From: Terrilactibacillus sp. S3-3 | Lineage (GTDB): Bacteria > Bacillota > Bacilli > Bacillales > Sporolactobacillaceae | DNA: 64,000 nucleotides | Assembly (NCBI GenBank): GCA_030437565.1 | Contig: CP129291.1 | Span: 2,418,001 to 2,482,000 of the forward strand | Direction: 5' to 3' | In this document: positions 1 to 10,091 of the stretch, piece by piece | Position numbering within the stretch: position 1 is the stretch's first letter | Layout: each line of letters opens with the position of its first letter | Notes under the pieces: model-generated | Databases searched by the model: none | Seen by the model: only the letters and a program-made list of their open reading frames with translations | What the model was told of the DNA's origin: nothing | Position numbers and translations under genes: made by a program

Positions 1-180
1 TCTATAAAGGACAATATCGAGTTACTTTAATCACCTGATTATTATAAATCCAATGGTTGCAGATTTCAATTACTTCTAATAGAGGGTCCTTAAATTCGTC
101 ACCTTGTTGTCTCTCCATTCCATGAAGTCGAATCCTCAAAAACTAAAAACAAGGTCTGAGGTCTGTGATTATTTTTTTTT

Positions 181-2328
181 TTACGATTTTCTCATCATTT
201 TTCTTTTGGAAACGACAAAATAAATTATAGTATAGAAAAGCAGCATACAAACAGGTATTGAAAAAAGAGTAAAATACATTTTTTGACTTATATAAGGTTT
301 GTACAACAGACGATAAACTTTAAACTGTAAATCTTCGTTTTTCAATGCTCTTGTATTTCTTATAAAATAGCCGTCCGTATAGAGATCCCGCCATTCATAG
401 CCTTTTCCATTAAGAGAAAATGTTAACCGCGATCCTGGAGTTCCAGACACTTGTCTAACAGTTATGACATAATCTTTAGCTTTTTTCGGAATACTCTTTT
501 TCAAGGAAAGAGTTAAATAATGCCTAGGTTTAATATTTTTCGTCCCCACCAATTTTTCAAACACCTTTTTATTTGATCCCAATTCAGAAATTGAAAATTT
601 GTAAGTTCCATTTCCACTCTTTTTTTTTTTGTATTCCAATTAATATACGATTAAATGCAAATTGTGCCTTAAATGTTTGTTCAATTGAATTTTGCTTATT
701 CACTGTTACGGTCGCACCGCCGGTTTGATAAAACTGATTCACAGAATATTGTTTATATGCGATTTTAGTTTGAGTGTCCTCCTGATAGCTCAATATTGCG
801 CACAGTAACACACTGAGCAGTAAACAAATAGAGAGAACAATTCGCGACCATATTTCAACGATAACTTTTGTCTTTCCTGTTCTTCTTAAATCAGCTATCT
901 TCATTAACTCTTCCAGCCCGAAAACAGCTCCCAGTATCATAAACGGTGTAAAAAGCAATATGTACCTCGGCTCAGCCTCCCAAAAAAAAAAACATAAAAC
1001 ACAAAATTACCGAACAAACAAATTTGAATGAATAAGTTAAGATTAATCGTTCTTGTTCTAAAAAAGTTTATAACTGAAATCATTAAGAAAAAAAATATTG
1101 ACGATATGAAAAATCTGAAATAAACAACATCAATTGCTTTTGGTGAGAAAATAAATATTCATAAATTAACGTACGCGTATTTGAAATGTACGCATACCAA
1201 TAATATCCACGTGTTCCCACGGCCCATGTACGGGCTGTTTTTACTCCCCATAAATAAATTAATCCAGGTCCTTTTTTTTCTTTAATTCTTTTTTCGATTT
1301 CACTAAAATCTGCTTGCTTTTTAGCCTGCTGATTAGGCTGGACTCTCGTTAATGCGTAATCGTAATTATTGTATCCTCCATTTTTGGACAACCCCATCAT
1401 TATCCAGTGAGTACTCGGCATTTTGAACATATTATTTTGAGTAAACCCAAGATGTTTGTAATAAGCATTAGCAGAAAGATTAATGCCCAAAAAAGCGATA
1501 AGAATGATCATTAAATTAAACATCACTTTTTTAAACTTTAAAATAAAACACATATAAATGGCAAGAGCAGGCAAAAACAGTATCAAATTGGGACGGATTT
1601 GACAACCAATTCCCAAAAAGGCACACTCAGAAGTAAAAGATATCTTATCTTTTTTGACTGTTGATATAAATACCAAAAATAGAGGCAAATGACAGGAAAC
1701 ATAAGCGCGATCGTATCGGTGTAAAAATATATGATGTAAAAAAAATAAGGAAAGCAGGTTGCGGTCATCAAAAGAAAAATAATCCCCATTCTCAAATCAA
1801 AAAGTTTGATGACAAGCTTCCAAGAAAAAAAGATGCACACGCTTAATACCGCAGCACAAGTCGTTTTATCAATAAACATATAATTAGAAACGCTGACTAG
1901 TGAAAAGAACCGATAAAGCCAATATCTGAGAATGGTAATTGGAATATTATTCGGATACACTTGAAAATAAATATTGTCCGAACTATGATGGTGTTTTAAC
2001 AGATATAATGCTTCAATATAAGTATGCCCGCCATCCTCAACCGGAGGCATAATAGTATGAAACAAGACAATGATCGCTATTTCTAATAACACGATGATGA
2101 TAACCATAAAAGCAGTAATATTTCTCAGCCAAAAACTCGTTAACAGAGACAGAAAACGATAAAACGCAATATAAAACATGACAACTATAATCGCAAACAA
2201 CAAAAAAAGAGAGAGTGAGATACCAAAAGGGTGTGTATAAATTTTAATAAGCTGAGGAAATGAAAAACTCAGCATGAATACGGCACAAAAACACAGTGCA
2301 AAAAAATGATATTAAAAAGACCGATCAT
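181..2328 (-). CDS. GT39-like multi-pass membrane protein (frameshifted)
   Basis: Four successive open segments (about 2275-1583, 1688-1083, 958-584, 639-181) in different frames read as one protein of roughly 710 residues. The N-terminal two thirds carry many membrane helices and an early lumenal-type acidic stretch (PPVEDGGHTYIEA). The C-terminal part is soluble except for one last helix before a basic tail. This resembles glycosyltransferase family 39/GT-C enzymes that use lipid-linked sugars outside the membrane, but no signature proves it. The likely start is the ATG at 2328, with a frame break near 2275; the other breaks lie at A/T runs. Its neighbours are teichoic-acid type genes, which supports an envelope role. 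The family call is moderate; the substrate is unknown. Confidence 0.55.
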
Positions 2329-2507
2329 TCCACGTTTTAATAACACAATCTGTCACATCCCATATAATATAAACCTAATATAAACCCATGTAAAAAAAAA
2401 AATAAAATACGAAGACTCTTTATGTATTCAAGAGATACAAAAGAGTTGAGCCAGTATAATTGTGTAAAAAGGGTTATCTGAATATGAGAAAATGTTAGAC
2501 CGGGTTT

Positions 2508-2551
2508 CTGTTTTTCTGGAGGGGGCTGGCCAGCCCCCTCCAGAAAAACAG
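2508..2551. repeat. Perfect 44-bp palindrome in the IS left end
   Basis: Two 22-base arms (2508-2529 and 2530-2551) are exact reverse complements with no spacer. The core is GGGGGCTGGCCAGCCCCC, flanked by CTGTTTTTCTGGA and its complement. As RNA it would form a very stable hairpin upstream of the transposase. A plausible role is blocking read-through transcription into the transposase gene. Confidence 0.9.
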
Positions 2552-2662
2552 CAGGATTTTATTTACTCGTCTCTTTCATTTTTTTCATAGAAAATGAGCC
2601 AGAGCCCGTCATCTTAGTTAGAATAGAGTTAACCAAACCAATTCTAAAGGAGAGATTTCGGG

Positions 2663-3898
2663 ATGACTCAATTACAGATTACTCTAGATGAGCAACTTTT
2701 GCATCAATTATTTCTTGGTAATTCTAAAGAATCGGGCATGAATATCCTTTTGGAGACGATTTTAAATCAAGTTTTAAAAGCACAGGCCGGCGAGCAGGTG
2801 AGCGCCGAAAAGTACGAACGCAGTGAGGCACGGACGGACTACCGTAACGGCTCGTATCCCCGTCAACTCAAGACGCGCGTGGGTACTCTTTCACTCAATG
2901 TTCCCCGCCTGCGTAATGGCCATTTTTCTACTGATCTCTTTAAGCGTTACCAGCGCAGTGAGCAGGCGCTGGTTCTATCCCTAATGGAGATGGTTATTAA
3001 CGGCGTCTCCACACGTCGCGTAAGTCAAATTACTGAAGAGCTTTGTGGCACAGACTTTTCGAAAACGACTGTATCGGATCTTTGCGGGCAGCTGGATCCA
3101 GTGGTTAAAGGCTGGAATAACCGTCCTTTGAGGGGCAACTATCCGTTCCTATTCGTTGATGCGGTTTATACGAAGGTACGAGAAAACGGGCGTGTCCGCT
3201 CCTGTGGCGTGCTGATCAGCTACGGTATCAACGACAAAGGATACCGAACGATTCTAGGTCTGAAAATCGATGACAGCGAAAGCACCGACGCCTGGAAAAA
3301 TTATTTTGACTGGCTGAAATCACGCGGTCTAAAAGGCGTTGACATGGTGATCAGCGATGACCACGGCGGTCTCGTGAGTGCGGTTCAAAAAGCGTTTCAA
3401 GGGGCTACTTGGCAGCGGTGTCAGGCTCACTTCCTGCGCAATGTCCATGATCGGTTGCCAAAAGCTCTCAAAAGCGAAGGAACCGAACAAGTGAAGGCGA
3501 TTCTCTATGCGCCGAATCTGGAAGTCGCTCGAACCTTGCTTAATGCTTTTCTAAAGGATTATCAGGACAAAGCACCAAAAGTGACGGAGCTTGTGGAGGA
3601 TGCCTTTGATGACGTGACGGCGGTGCTTCCTCTACCAGAACCCTATCGACGTCGCCTCCGGACAACTAACGGGATGGAACGGCTCAATGAGGAATTTCGC
3701 CGTCGGGAACGGGTTATCCGTATTTTCCCTAACCGCCAATCTGTGATTCGTCTGATGGGCTCTGTTCTCATGGAGAAGGACGAAAAATGGATAGAAGGAC
3801 GCCACTATCTGAAAATGGAAGACTATTTTGAATGGAGGGCCAAACAGCCAAAATCACCTGATCGTTCGAGTAACGTAACAACTCTTTATCCAGGATAA
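2663..3898 (+). CDS. IS256-family transposase
   Basis: This intact 411-residue protein is typical of the Mutator-like/IS256 transposases. The N-terminal DNA-binding part (about 1-130) contains the family-typical YRNGSYPRQLKT stretch. The catalytic DDE core shows Asp166 in FLFVDAVY, Asp232/233 in ISDDHGG, the Cys253-x2-His256 pair (RCQAHF), and Glu339 in TTNGMERLN. The start ATG at 2663 follows a good AAAGGAGAG ribosome-binding site. It catalyses cut-and-paste or copy-out transposition of its own element. Length and motifs are complete, so it may be active. Confidence 0.97.
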   Translation: MTQLQITLDEQLLHQLFLGNSKESGMNILLETILNQVLKAQAGEQVSAEKYERSEARTDYRNGSYPRQLKTRVGTLSLNVPRLRNGHFSTDLFKRYQRSEQALVLSLMEMVINGVSTRRVSQITEELCGTDFSKTTVSDLCGQLDPVVKGWNNRPLRGNYPFLFVDAVYTKVRENGRVRSCGVLISYGINDKGYRTILGLKIDDSESTDAWKNYFDWLKSRGLKGVDMVISDDHGGLVSAVQKAFQGATWQRCQAHFLRNVHDRLPKALKSEGTEQVKAILYAPNLEVARTLLNAFLKDYQDKAPKVTELVEDAFDDVTAVLPLPEPYRRRLRTTNGMERLNEEFRRRERVIRIFPNRQSVIRLMGSVLMEKDEKWIEGRHYLKMEDYFEWRAKQPKSPDRSSNVTTLYPG

Positions 3899-3941
3899 TC
3901 ACTCTATCTTAGCTAAGGTGAATTTACACATAAAAAAAGAC

Positions 3942-3971
3942 TTGACCTACAAAAGTTTTTCCATATATTAT
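3942..3971 (+). promoter_or_regulatory. Candidate sigma-A promoter for the teichoic-acid gene
   Basis: TTGACC at 3942 is followed after 18 bases by TATTAT at 3966 (or after 16 by TATATT at 3964). It lies just outside the right end of the insertion sequence and about 160 bases upstream of the CDP-glycerol transferase start. Confidence 0.35.
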
Positions 3972-4133
3972 GATGATTATTTTATTCCATTATTAGATGC
4001 TTATCCTTTAAATTGGATTAGAGTCTTCTTAAAAAGAATTTATTTTTTTAAGAACTTGATATAGAATAGTCTTTGTGCAAGAAGGTCGGTTGTTTTACTG
4101 CCATCTATCTAAAATGCTTGTGGAGGAACATTG

Positions 4134-6652
4134 ATGAAGAAGAAAAAAAAAGCTAAAATTTTAAAAAGAAAAATTAAGTTTATTTTAGATCCTCTAAAGA
4201 GGTATAGAAATGATAAAGAATTTCGCATGCGAGCTTCTTATACAAAGTACTTAAGTAAAAAAAAGATTAGAAATAACACGATTCTTTACGAAGCGTATCA
4301 TGGACAAAGTATGACTGGTAATCCCTATGCAGTCTTTAAATATTTAATTAAGAATCCAAAATATCGATCATTTACACATGTTTGGGCCATTAATGATAAA
4401 TCAGTTGTCCCATCGGAATATCAAAATAAGTCTAATATATATTTTGTTGAACCGCGAAGCAAGCAGTATAATAAATACCTAGCGACTGCCAAATATTTGA
4501 TTAATGATACAACATTCCCATACTATTTTCAAAAAAAAAAGAAAAGAACAGATCTATGCTAATATATGGCATGGCACCCCGTTAAAAACGATGGGTGTTG
4601 ACATAAAAAACCGCGGCCTGACTGATCACCGAAACATCCAGCATAATTTTCTGTACACTGACTATTTAGTCAACCAAAAATAAGTTTTGTTATGAGACAT
4701 TATTGAAATCACATGATGTATATAGTATTTTTAGCGGACATGTCCTGGACACCGGGTATCCAAGAATCGATTTAATGTTTAAAGCTGATAAAGAAAAAAT
4801 TCGAAAAACATTATCGGTTCCGGCTGGAAAAAAAGTTATCTTATACGCTCCCACATGGAGAGGAAAATTATCCAGTATGGATGACATGAGTCAACAGCTG
4901 TTAAATGAGATGAGACAAATCCAGGAAAATGTTAGTGAAGAGTACATTGTTCTTCTTAAGTCCCACTACTACGCTTACCAATTCTTTGAAGAAAAAGGTT
5001 TGGAACATTTATGTGTACCGAATAATATCGACACAAATGAAGTGTTATCGATTGTTGATATCTTGATAACGGATTATTCCAGTATTTTCTTTGATTTTCT
5101 CTCATCAAGAAAACCAATCATTTATTACGCTTATGATTTTAGGGAATATGAGGAAAATCGAGGCATGTATATAGATATGAAGGATCTTCCCGGTCCCCTG
5201 TGTATGAACATGGAAAATGTCATTCAGAGTATAAACGAAATAGACAATGTACGACAAAAGTATCACAACCGTTACGAGGCATTTATTCAACGCTTTTGTT
5301 ATCATGATGATGGAAAAGCCACCGAACGATTTGTTGAAATCGTATTTGAAGGAAAAGCGTCCGAAGATTGTTTTAAAGTTGAAACAAATAAAACAAAAAT
5401 ACTCATCTATGCAGGTGGATTTTATAATAATGGAATAACCAGCTCAGTGACTAATCTTTTAAATAACATTGATTATAACAAATATGATGTAACAGTCGTT
5501 GATTATGGGAATGATACCAGAAAAGAGAAATGGGCACATCTAGAAAAACTGAATCAACATGTTAAAATTTTGTATCGAGTAGGCACATGGAACGCAATGT
5601 TATCCGAGTGGTACAAGCATAACTTATTTTAAGAAGAGGTGCTTACACCGGTTTTATGAAGAAAGAGCTCCCTGCCGACATGTACCGAAGAGAATTCAGG
5701 CGCCTGACAGGGCAAGCATCATTTGATATAGGCATTGATTTTAGTGGCTACAGTCCTTTTTGGTCATCACTGTTTGCATTTGGTGATTTAAAAAAAGAAA
5801 AGCATCTATCTTCATAATGATATGATCGAACAAGCCAACAAAAAAGTAAACGGAAAATACCCGCACCGGAAAAAATTAAAGGTTGTTTTTTTCACTCTAT
5901 AATTATTTTGATAAAATCATCTCAGTATCCGAATTAACAAAGAATCAAAACATTAAAAGCTTTAAGAACTTCATTGATGATTATGAAACAAAGATGGATT
6001 TTGTTATCAATAATATTAATTACAAACAAGCACTGCGATTAAAAGATAAAAAAGAAATAATGGATTATCACGGACAGACTTATCTTTTGTCGACCAATGC
6101 CTATACAACATCCAATGTGGAAATTAAAGGCTTTGAATTGCCAAGAAAAGAAAATATAAACTTTATTAATATTGGCCGGCTGGAACCTGAAAAAGACCAG
6201 GAAAAACTAATTTACGCCTTTTCAGAGATCATTAAAGTTAACAAAAATATAAAACTTTATCTAGTAGGCGAAGGGGTCCTAAGGAGCCAACTAGAAGCTT
6301 TGATTAAAAAGTTGAATTTGGAAGATAAAGTAATTTTCACTGGTCAAATTGGAAATCCATATGCTTTACTGGATTTATGTGATTGTTTTGTTCTTTCCTC
6401 TAATCATGAAGGACAGCCAATGGTTCTATTAGAGGCCCTTATTTTAGGAAAACCTATTATTGTCACGAATATTCCTGGTTCACGAAGCGTCATCGAAGGA
6501 GGCTATGGCCTTATTGTTGACAATTCAATTAAAGGCCTAATCAGTGGTATGACTGATTTCATCAATGGCCGCAAGATAAATGAAAAAGAATTTGATTACA
6601 TTGCTTATAGCAAAAAGGCGATGATATGTTCTATAAAAAAGTCTGCTTATAA
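4134..6652 (+). CDS. CDP-glycerol glycerophosphotransferase fused to a GT4-type glycosyltransferase (frameshifted)
   Basis: The reconstructed protein has about 840 residues. The first half is a TagF/CDP-glycerol glycerophosphotransferase domain: IWHGTPLKTMG, GYPRIDLM, ILYAPTWRG and LITDYSSIFFDF are family hallmarks of the GT-B fold that adds glycerol-phosphate to teichoic acid. The second half starts about ILIYAGGFYNNGITSS and has a GT4 C-domain (NIGRLEPEKDQEKLI, LVGEGVLRSQLE, SNHEGQPMVLLEAL). Start is ATG 4134 after GGAGG with 7-base spacing. Breaks occur near 4540, 4680, 5630, 5810-5885 and 6620, mostly at A or T runs. The corrected C-terminus ends at about 6652, touching a dispersed repeat. 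Acts on wall or capsule polymers at the inner membrane face; exact polymer unknown. Confidence 0.8.
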
Positions 6653-6807
6653 AGTGAAACTTCAATCAGTGGGATCTTTCTTCCATCCCCACTGATTGTT
6701 AGTTGAACCAATCGGACATTTACGGGCAGTTGTTTCCCACCTATGCTTCTACGAATTCATTGAAGCCTTGAGGCGATCGTCTTACTGCCCGTTAATGCGG
6801 GATAAAG
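6651..6807 (+). repeat. Dispersed structured intergenic repeat, copy A
   Basis: It begins AAAGTGAAACTTCAATCAG and ends GCGGGATAAAG, like the copy at 57320-57513, but lacks about 35 internal bases. It contains the inverted pair ACGGGCAGT (6722-6730)/ACTGCCCGT (6784-6792), and inside it GCTTC...GAAGC around a GAATTCATT loop. It abuts the stop codon of the preceding gene. Confidence 0.85.
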
Positions 6808-6841
6808 ATTTATATAGTTTCAGGATTATACAGGTTTTGTT

Positions 6842-6873
6842 AAAAACGAGATGGAAAGTATCCATCTCGTTTT
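6842..6873. terminator. Bidirectional Rho-independent terminator
   Basis: AAAACGAGATGGA (6842-6854) pairs with TCCATCTCGTTTT (6861-6873); the stem is flanked by A and T runs, so it can stop transcripts from both sides. Confidence 0.85.
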
Positions 6874-6887
6874 AATTTGATTAGTCG

Positions 6888-6929
6888 AAAAATTAACAGG
6901 CACATGACCTTTTAGCAGCCATGTGCCTG
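6888..6929 (-). terminator. galU terminator
   Basis: On the minus strand CAGGCACATG pairs with CATGTGCCTG and is followed by TTAATTTTT. It lies 20 bases past the galU stop. Confidence 0.85.
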
Positions 6930-6948
6930 AACCATTTCTGATTTTAAA

Positions 6949-7835
6949 TTATACCAGATGCTTCCGCAGTTCCTCCTGCAAATTCTGCAGATAGTGAACC
7001 ATTGTGTCTCGCAGATCATCCCGGGAAAGCGCCATCTCAATCGTCGACTTGATAAAGCCGAATTTTTCGCCGACATCATAGCGTTTGCCCTCAAATTCAT
7101 AGGCATACACCTTTTGAATCTCATTGAGCTTGGCGATGGCATCTGTCAGCTGAATTTCACCGCCGGAACCGACCTGCTGCAAATCAAGAAAGCGGAAAAT
7201 TTCCGGCGTCAAAATATAACGTCCGATAATGGCAACATTTGACGGAGCATCTTCAACATTTGGTTTTTCAACGAATCCTTTGACGTCGTATATTCTGCCT
7301 TTTTGGGCAAGCGGATCGATGATGCCGTAGCGGTTCGTTTCATTCTCAGGCACCTCCATAACCGCAATCACACTGGATTGCACGTCATTGAACACGTCGA
7401 TCATTTGTTTTAAGCATGGCGTGTCTGCCTGAATGATATCATCGCCAAGCAAAACAGCAAAAGGTTCCTCACCGATGAATTTTCTCGCACACCAGATAGC
7501 GTGTCCCAAACCTTTCGGCTCTTTTTGGCGGATATAATGAATATCCACTTTCGAAGGCTGGCGCACTTTTTCCAGCAAATCATATTTGTGTTTTTTAATC
7601 AAATTGTCTTCCAGCTCAAAGGCATTGTGTCAAAGTGATCTTCAATCGCTCTTTTCCCTTTGCCGGTGACAATGATGATGTCCTCAATACCTGAATTTAC
7701 GGCTTCTTCCACTATATATTGGATCGTCGGTTTATCGACAATCGGCAGCATTTCTTTCGGCATCGCTTTCGTTGCCGGCAAAAATCGCGTGCCCAAACCG
7801 GCAGCAGGTATGATCGCTTTTCTCACTTGTTTCAT
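6949..7835 (-). CDS. galU: UTP-glucose-1-phosphate uridylyltransferase (frameshifted)
   Basis: GalU makes UDP-glucose from UTP and glucose-1-phosphate for teichoic-acid glycosylation and glycolipids. The N-terminal nucleotide-binding signature ([22 protein letters not shown]), [26 protein letters not shown] and [10 protein letters not shown] are all present. ATG 7835 follows GAGAGGTGGAGG. The frame breaks near 7615, where HFDNAFELED is expected. There an extra AC (GACACAATGCC instead of GACAATGCC) shifts the frame, so this lesion is a dinucleotide duplication, not a homopolymer error. Without it the enzyme is full length (about 295 residues). It follows the teichoic-acid genes in convergent orientation. 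Confidence 0.95.
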
Positions 7836-7954
7836 TTCCTCCACCTCTCACATCATTATACCCTAAATGATATTGATATCACCTTAAAAATAAATGAAAA
7901 AAAACTCCTAATTCAAAGGTTGTTCTAAAAATCAAAACAATATACCCGAGACGT

Positions 7955-7997
7955 AAAAAAAAACACCTGCGTCGACTGATTGTACAGGTGCTTTTTT
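7955..7997. terminator. Terminator downstream of marR
   Basis: CACCTG (7964) and CAGGTG (7985) form the base of a hairpin bounded by nine A residues on one side and six T residues on the other, so it works in either direction. It lies just beyond the marR end. Confidence 0.75.
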
Positions 7998-7999
7998 AC

Positions 8000-8421
8000 T
8001 TAAATTAACTTGGATACTAGGAAGTTAAGCGTTTTCAGTTCGTCGTCCGTTAAATTTCCAAAGGTTTTAAGCATATAATCTTTCCTGATTTGATTCAATT
8101 CTTTTAGAACCGATTCTCCGCTTTCAGCACTGTCAACTCGACGATCCGGCGATCTTTCTTTGAACGTTCACGATTGACATACCCTTTTTGCAGCAGTTTA
8201 TCGACAACCATCGTCGCGTAGCTCGCCGTCACACCGAAGTCTTTGGCTAACTGTGACATCATCTGCGGCTGGTTTTGCGACAGGATCCGTAAGACCATAT
8301 ATTCATGCCCAGTTAATTTGTCGCCGTGCAAAGCATTGATCTCTTGTTTAAATCGCCGGAATTGAACGGCCAGCATCCTTTCCAGCTTAAGAATTTGTAT
8401 CTCTCTTTCAGTTAACTTCAT
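8000..8421 (-). CDS. MarR-family transcriptional regulator (frameshifted near the C-terminus)
   Basis: The protein is about 140 residues after correction. A winged helix-turn-helix is visible (MVLRILSQNQPQMMSQLAKDF, then GVTASYATMVVDKLLQKGYV and the wing RERSKKDRRIVELT). The frame breaks near 8110 after VLKAEN. The corrected tail continues LKELNQIRKDYMLKTFGN and ends at 8000 with a TAA. It is the last gene after the EmrA/EmrB-like genes, the usual place for a local repressor of such a pump that responds to phenolic or drug ligands. Target and ligand are inferred. Confidence 0.85.
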
Positions 8422-8480
8422 TCTAAAACCACCCTTTTCTGGGGCAAGATCACTTCTTTTTTTATTTTATCATATTGAAG

Positions 8481-8509
8481 AAAAAGGAAGGAGGCGTTCC
8501 TTCCTTTTT
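8481..8509. terminator. Hairpin between efflux gene and marR
   Basis: AAAAAGGAAGGA pairs with TCCTTCCTTTTT across a 5-base loop, just after the transporter stop. It may attenuate transcription into marR. Confidence 0.8.
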
Positions 8510-8515
8510 CATTCT

Positions 8516-10090
8516 TTATTGTTCAGTTGCCGGTTCCGCATTTTGCACTTCGGCTGTCTTTCTTTTCCGCCTGGACGGCGTTGCCCGTTTAATAAAGAAG
8601 GACAAGATGAGCGCGACAACGGTCATCCCTGTTGCGACAATAAACGCATCATTGATTCCCTGGATCGTGGCCATCTGTTCCACCTTGGCAAACAGCGCCT
8701 GGGTCACATAAGTCCGCCCGGCACCGGTTTGCAGGTGCCCGCTGGCCTCCAGGGCACTTGCGGCGGAGCCTAAATGGCTGACAAAAGTCGGATTGCTGGT
8801 TGTTAACTGATTGGCATAATCTCCCACATGGAACGTTGTCCGGTTCGTCATGACCGTGACAAGAAATGCCGTACCGAGAGAGCCGGCCACTTGGCGCATC
8901 GTGTTGGACATCGCCGTCCCGTGGCTGTTCAACCTGCGCGGCAAGTCATTCAGTCCTTCCGTCATGATCGGCATCATCAGCAGCGACATGCCGAACATCC
9001 GCGCGGAATAAATCATCATAATGTGCACATAAGTCGTCGCATCGGTCAAATGACCAAAATCCCATGTGGTCACGACCGTGATGATAAGTCCGAGAATCGC
9101 CAGCGGTCTCGATCCCATTCGGTCAAATAACATGCCGGTAATCGGCGACATGATCCCCATTAAGATCGCACCCGGCAAAAGCAGCAAGCCGGATTGCAGC
9201 GGTGTGAATCCCCTGATATTTTGCAGATAGACAGGCAGCAAAATCATCGCGGCAAACATCGCCATCGTGATCAAAACATTGATAATCGTTGTAAATGTAA
9301 AAATGCTGTATTTAAACACGCGTATTTCCAGCAGCGGCGCCTCTGTTGTGAACTCTCGCCAAACGAAAAAGACAAGAGCAATCAGCCCGACAATGAGCGT
9401 CACCATTACTTTTGCACTATCCCAGCCGTTATTGCCGGCTTCGCTGAAGGCATACAGAATACCGCCGAACCCGATCGTTGACAGAATGACACCTAACAAA
9501 TCGAGCTTCGGAAACGAACGCCTGCCCACATTCTTTAAGAATGATAGAGCCAGCAGAATATCTAAAATACCGAACGGCAGGACAATCCAGAACAAAACCC
9601 GCCACGAGTAATGTTCAACAATATAACCTGAGAGCGTCGGGCCGACTGCCGGCGCAAAAATCATCGCCACTCCCATCAGCCCCATGGCCATGCCGCGCTT
9701 TTCAGGCGGAAAAATCGTGAGAAAGACGTTGGTCATGAGCGGCATGATAATGCCGGCGCCCGCTGCCTGAATGACCCGTCCGACCATCAGCATCGTAAAG
9801 CCGGGTGATAAGGCACAGACGAGTGTCCCGAGTGAGAACAGCCCCACTGCCGTAATGAATAGTTTCCGTGTTGAAAAGGTCTCCATCAAAAACGCCGTGA
9901 TCGGAATCAATACGCCGTTGACTAGCATATACCCGGTTGTAATCCATTGTGCCGTGCTTGTTGAAATATTGAGATCGGTCATAATCTTGGGCAGTGCGAC
10001 ATTCATCAACGTTTGATTCAGAAGCGAAACAAAGGCGCCCAGTATCAGCACGCCAATGATCGGCAGCGGCCTAATGTCGCCCTCCGTCAC
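8516..10090 (-). CDS. DHA2-family MFS multidrug efflux pump (EmrB/QacA type)
   Basis: This is a proton-driven drug exporter with 14 predicted helices. Family motifs include the start of TM1 (VSLLNQTLMNVALPKIMTDL), motif A-like GYMLVNGVLIPITAFLMETF, RVIQAAGAGIIMPL, and motif C in TM5 (GVAMIFAPAVGPTLSGYI). From the GTG at 10090 it has 524 residues, the normal DHA2 size. This frame stays open upstream, but that part is better explained by the overlapping small gene, whose TGA is one base before the GTG. No ribosome-binding site is seen there, suggesting coupled translation. The C-terminal tail is Lys/Arg-rich. It works with the HlyD-like protein at 10401-11055. Confidence 0.9.
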   Translation of the reverse strand: MTEGDIRPLPIIGVLILGAFVSLLNQTLMNVALPKIMTDLNISTSTAQWITTGYMLVNGVLIPITAFLMETFSTRKLFITAVGLFSLGTLVCALSPGFTMLMVGRVIQAAGAGIIMPLMTNVFLTIFPPEKRGMAMGLMGVAMIFAPAVGPTLSGYIVEHYSWRVLFWIVLPFGILDILLALSFLKNVGRRSFPKLDLLGVILSTIGFGGILYAFSEAGNNGWDSAKVMVTLIVGLIALVFFVWREFTTEAPLLEIRVFKYSIFTFTTIINVLITMAMFAAMILLPVYLQNIRGFTPLQSGLLLLPGAILMGIMSPITGMLFDRMGSRPLAILGLIITVVTTWDFGHLTDATTYVHIMMIYSARMFGMSLLMMPIMTEGLNDLPRRLNSHGTAMSNTMRQVAGSLGTAFLVTVMTNRTTFHVGDYANQLTTSNPTFVSHLGSAASALEASGHLQTGAGRTYVTQALFAKVEQMATIQGINDAFIVATGMTVVALILSFFIKRATPSRRKRKTAEVQNAEPATEQ

Positions 10091-10091
10091 G

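Larger units (their letters stand above)
2461..3930 (+). mobile_element. IS256-family insertion sequence
   Basis: The element encloses one intact transposase gene. Its ends carry imperfect inverted repeats: the left end begins TGTGTAAA at 2461, and the complement of the right end also begins TGTGTAAA at 3930, with about 12 of the first 20 positions matching. No convincing target duplication was seen, so the exact borders are tentative. The transposase is unbroken while most flanking genes are frameshifted. Confidence 0.7.

Noticed and set aside
2-110. Short minus-strand frame at the window start (ending TRYCPL)
   Set aside because: Only about 35 codons, stop just inside the window, no start signal or recognisable similarity; may be a gene end but cannot be supported.
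8519-9611. Several plus-strand frames opposite the MFS pump
   Set aside because: Arg/His-rich shadow translations of the pump with no start signals.
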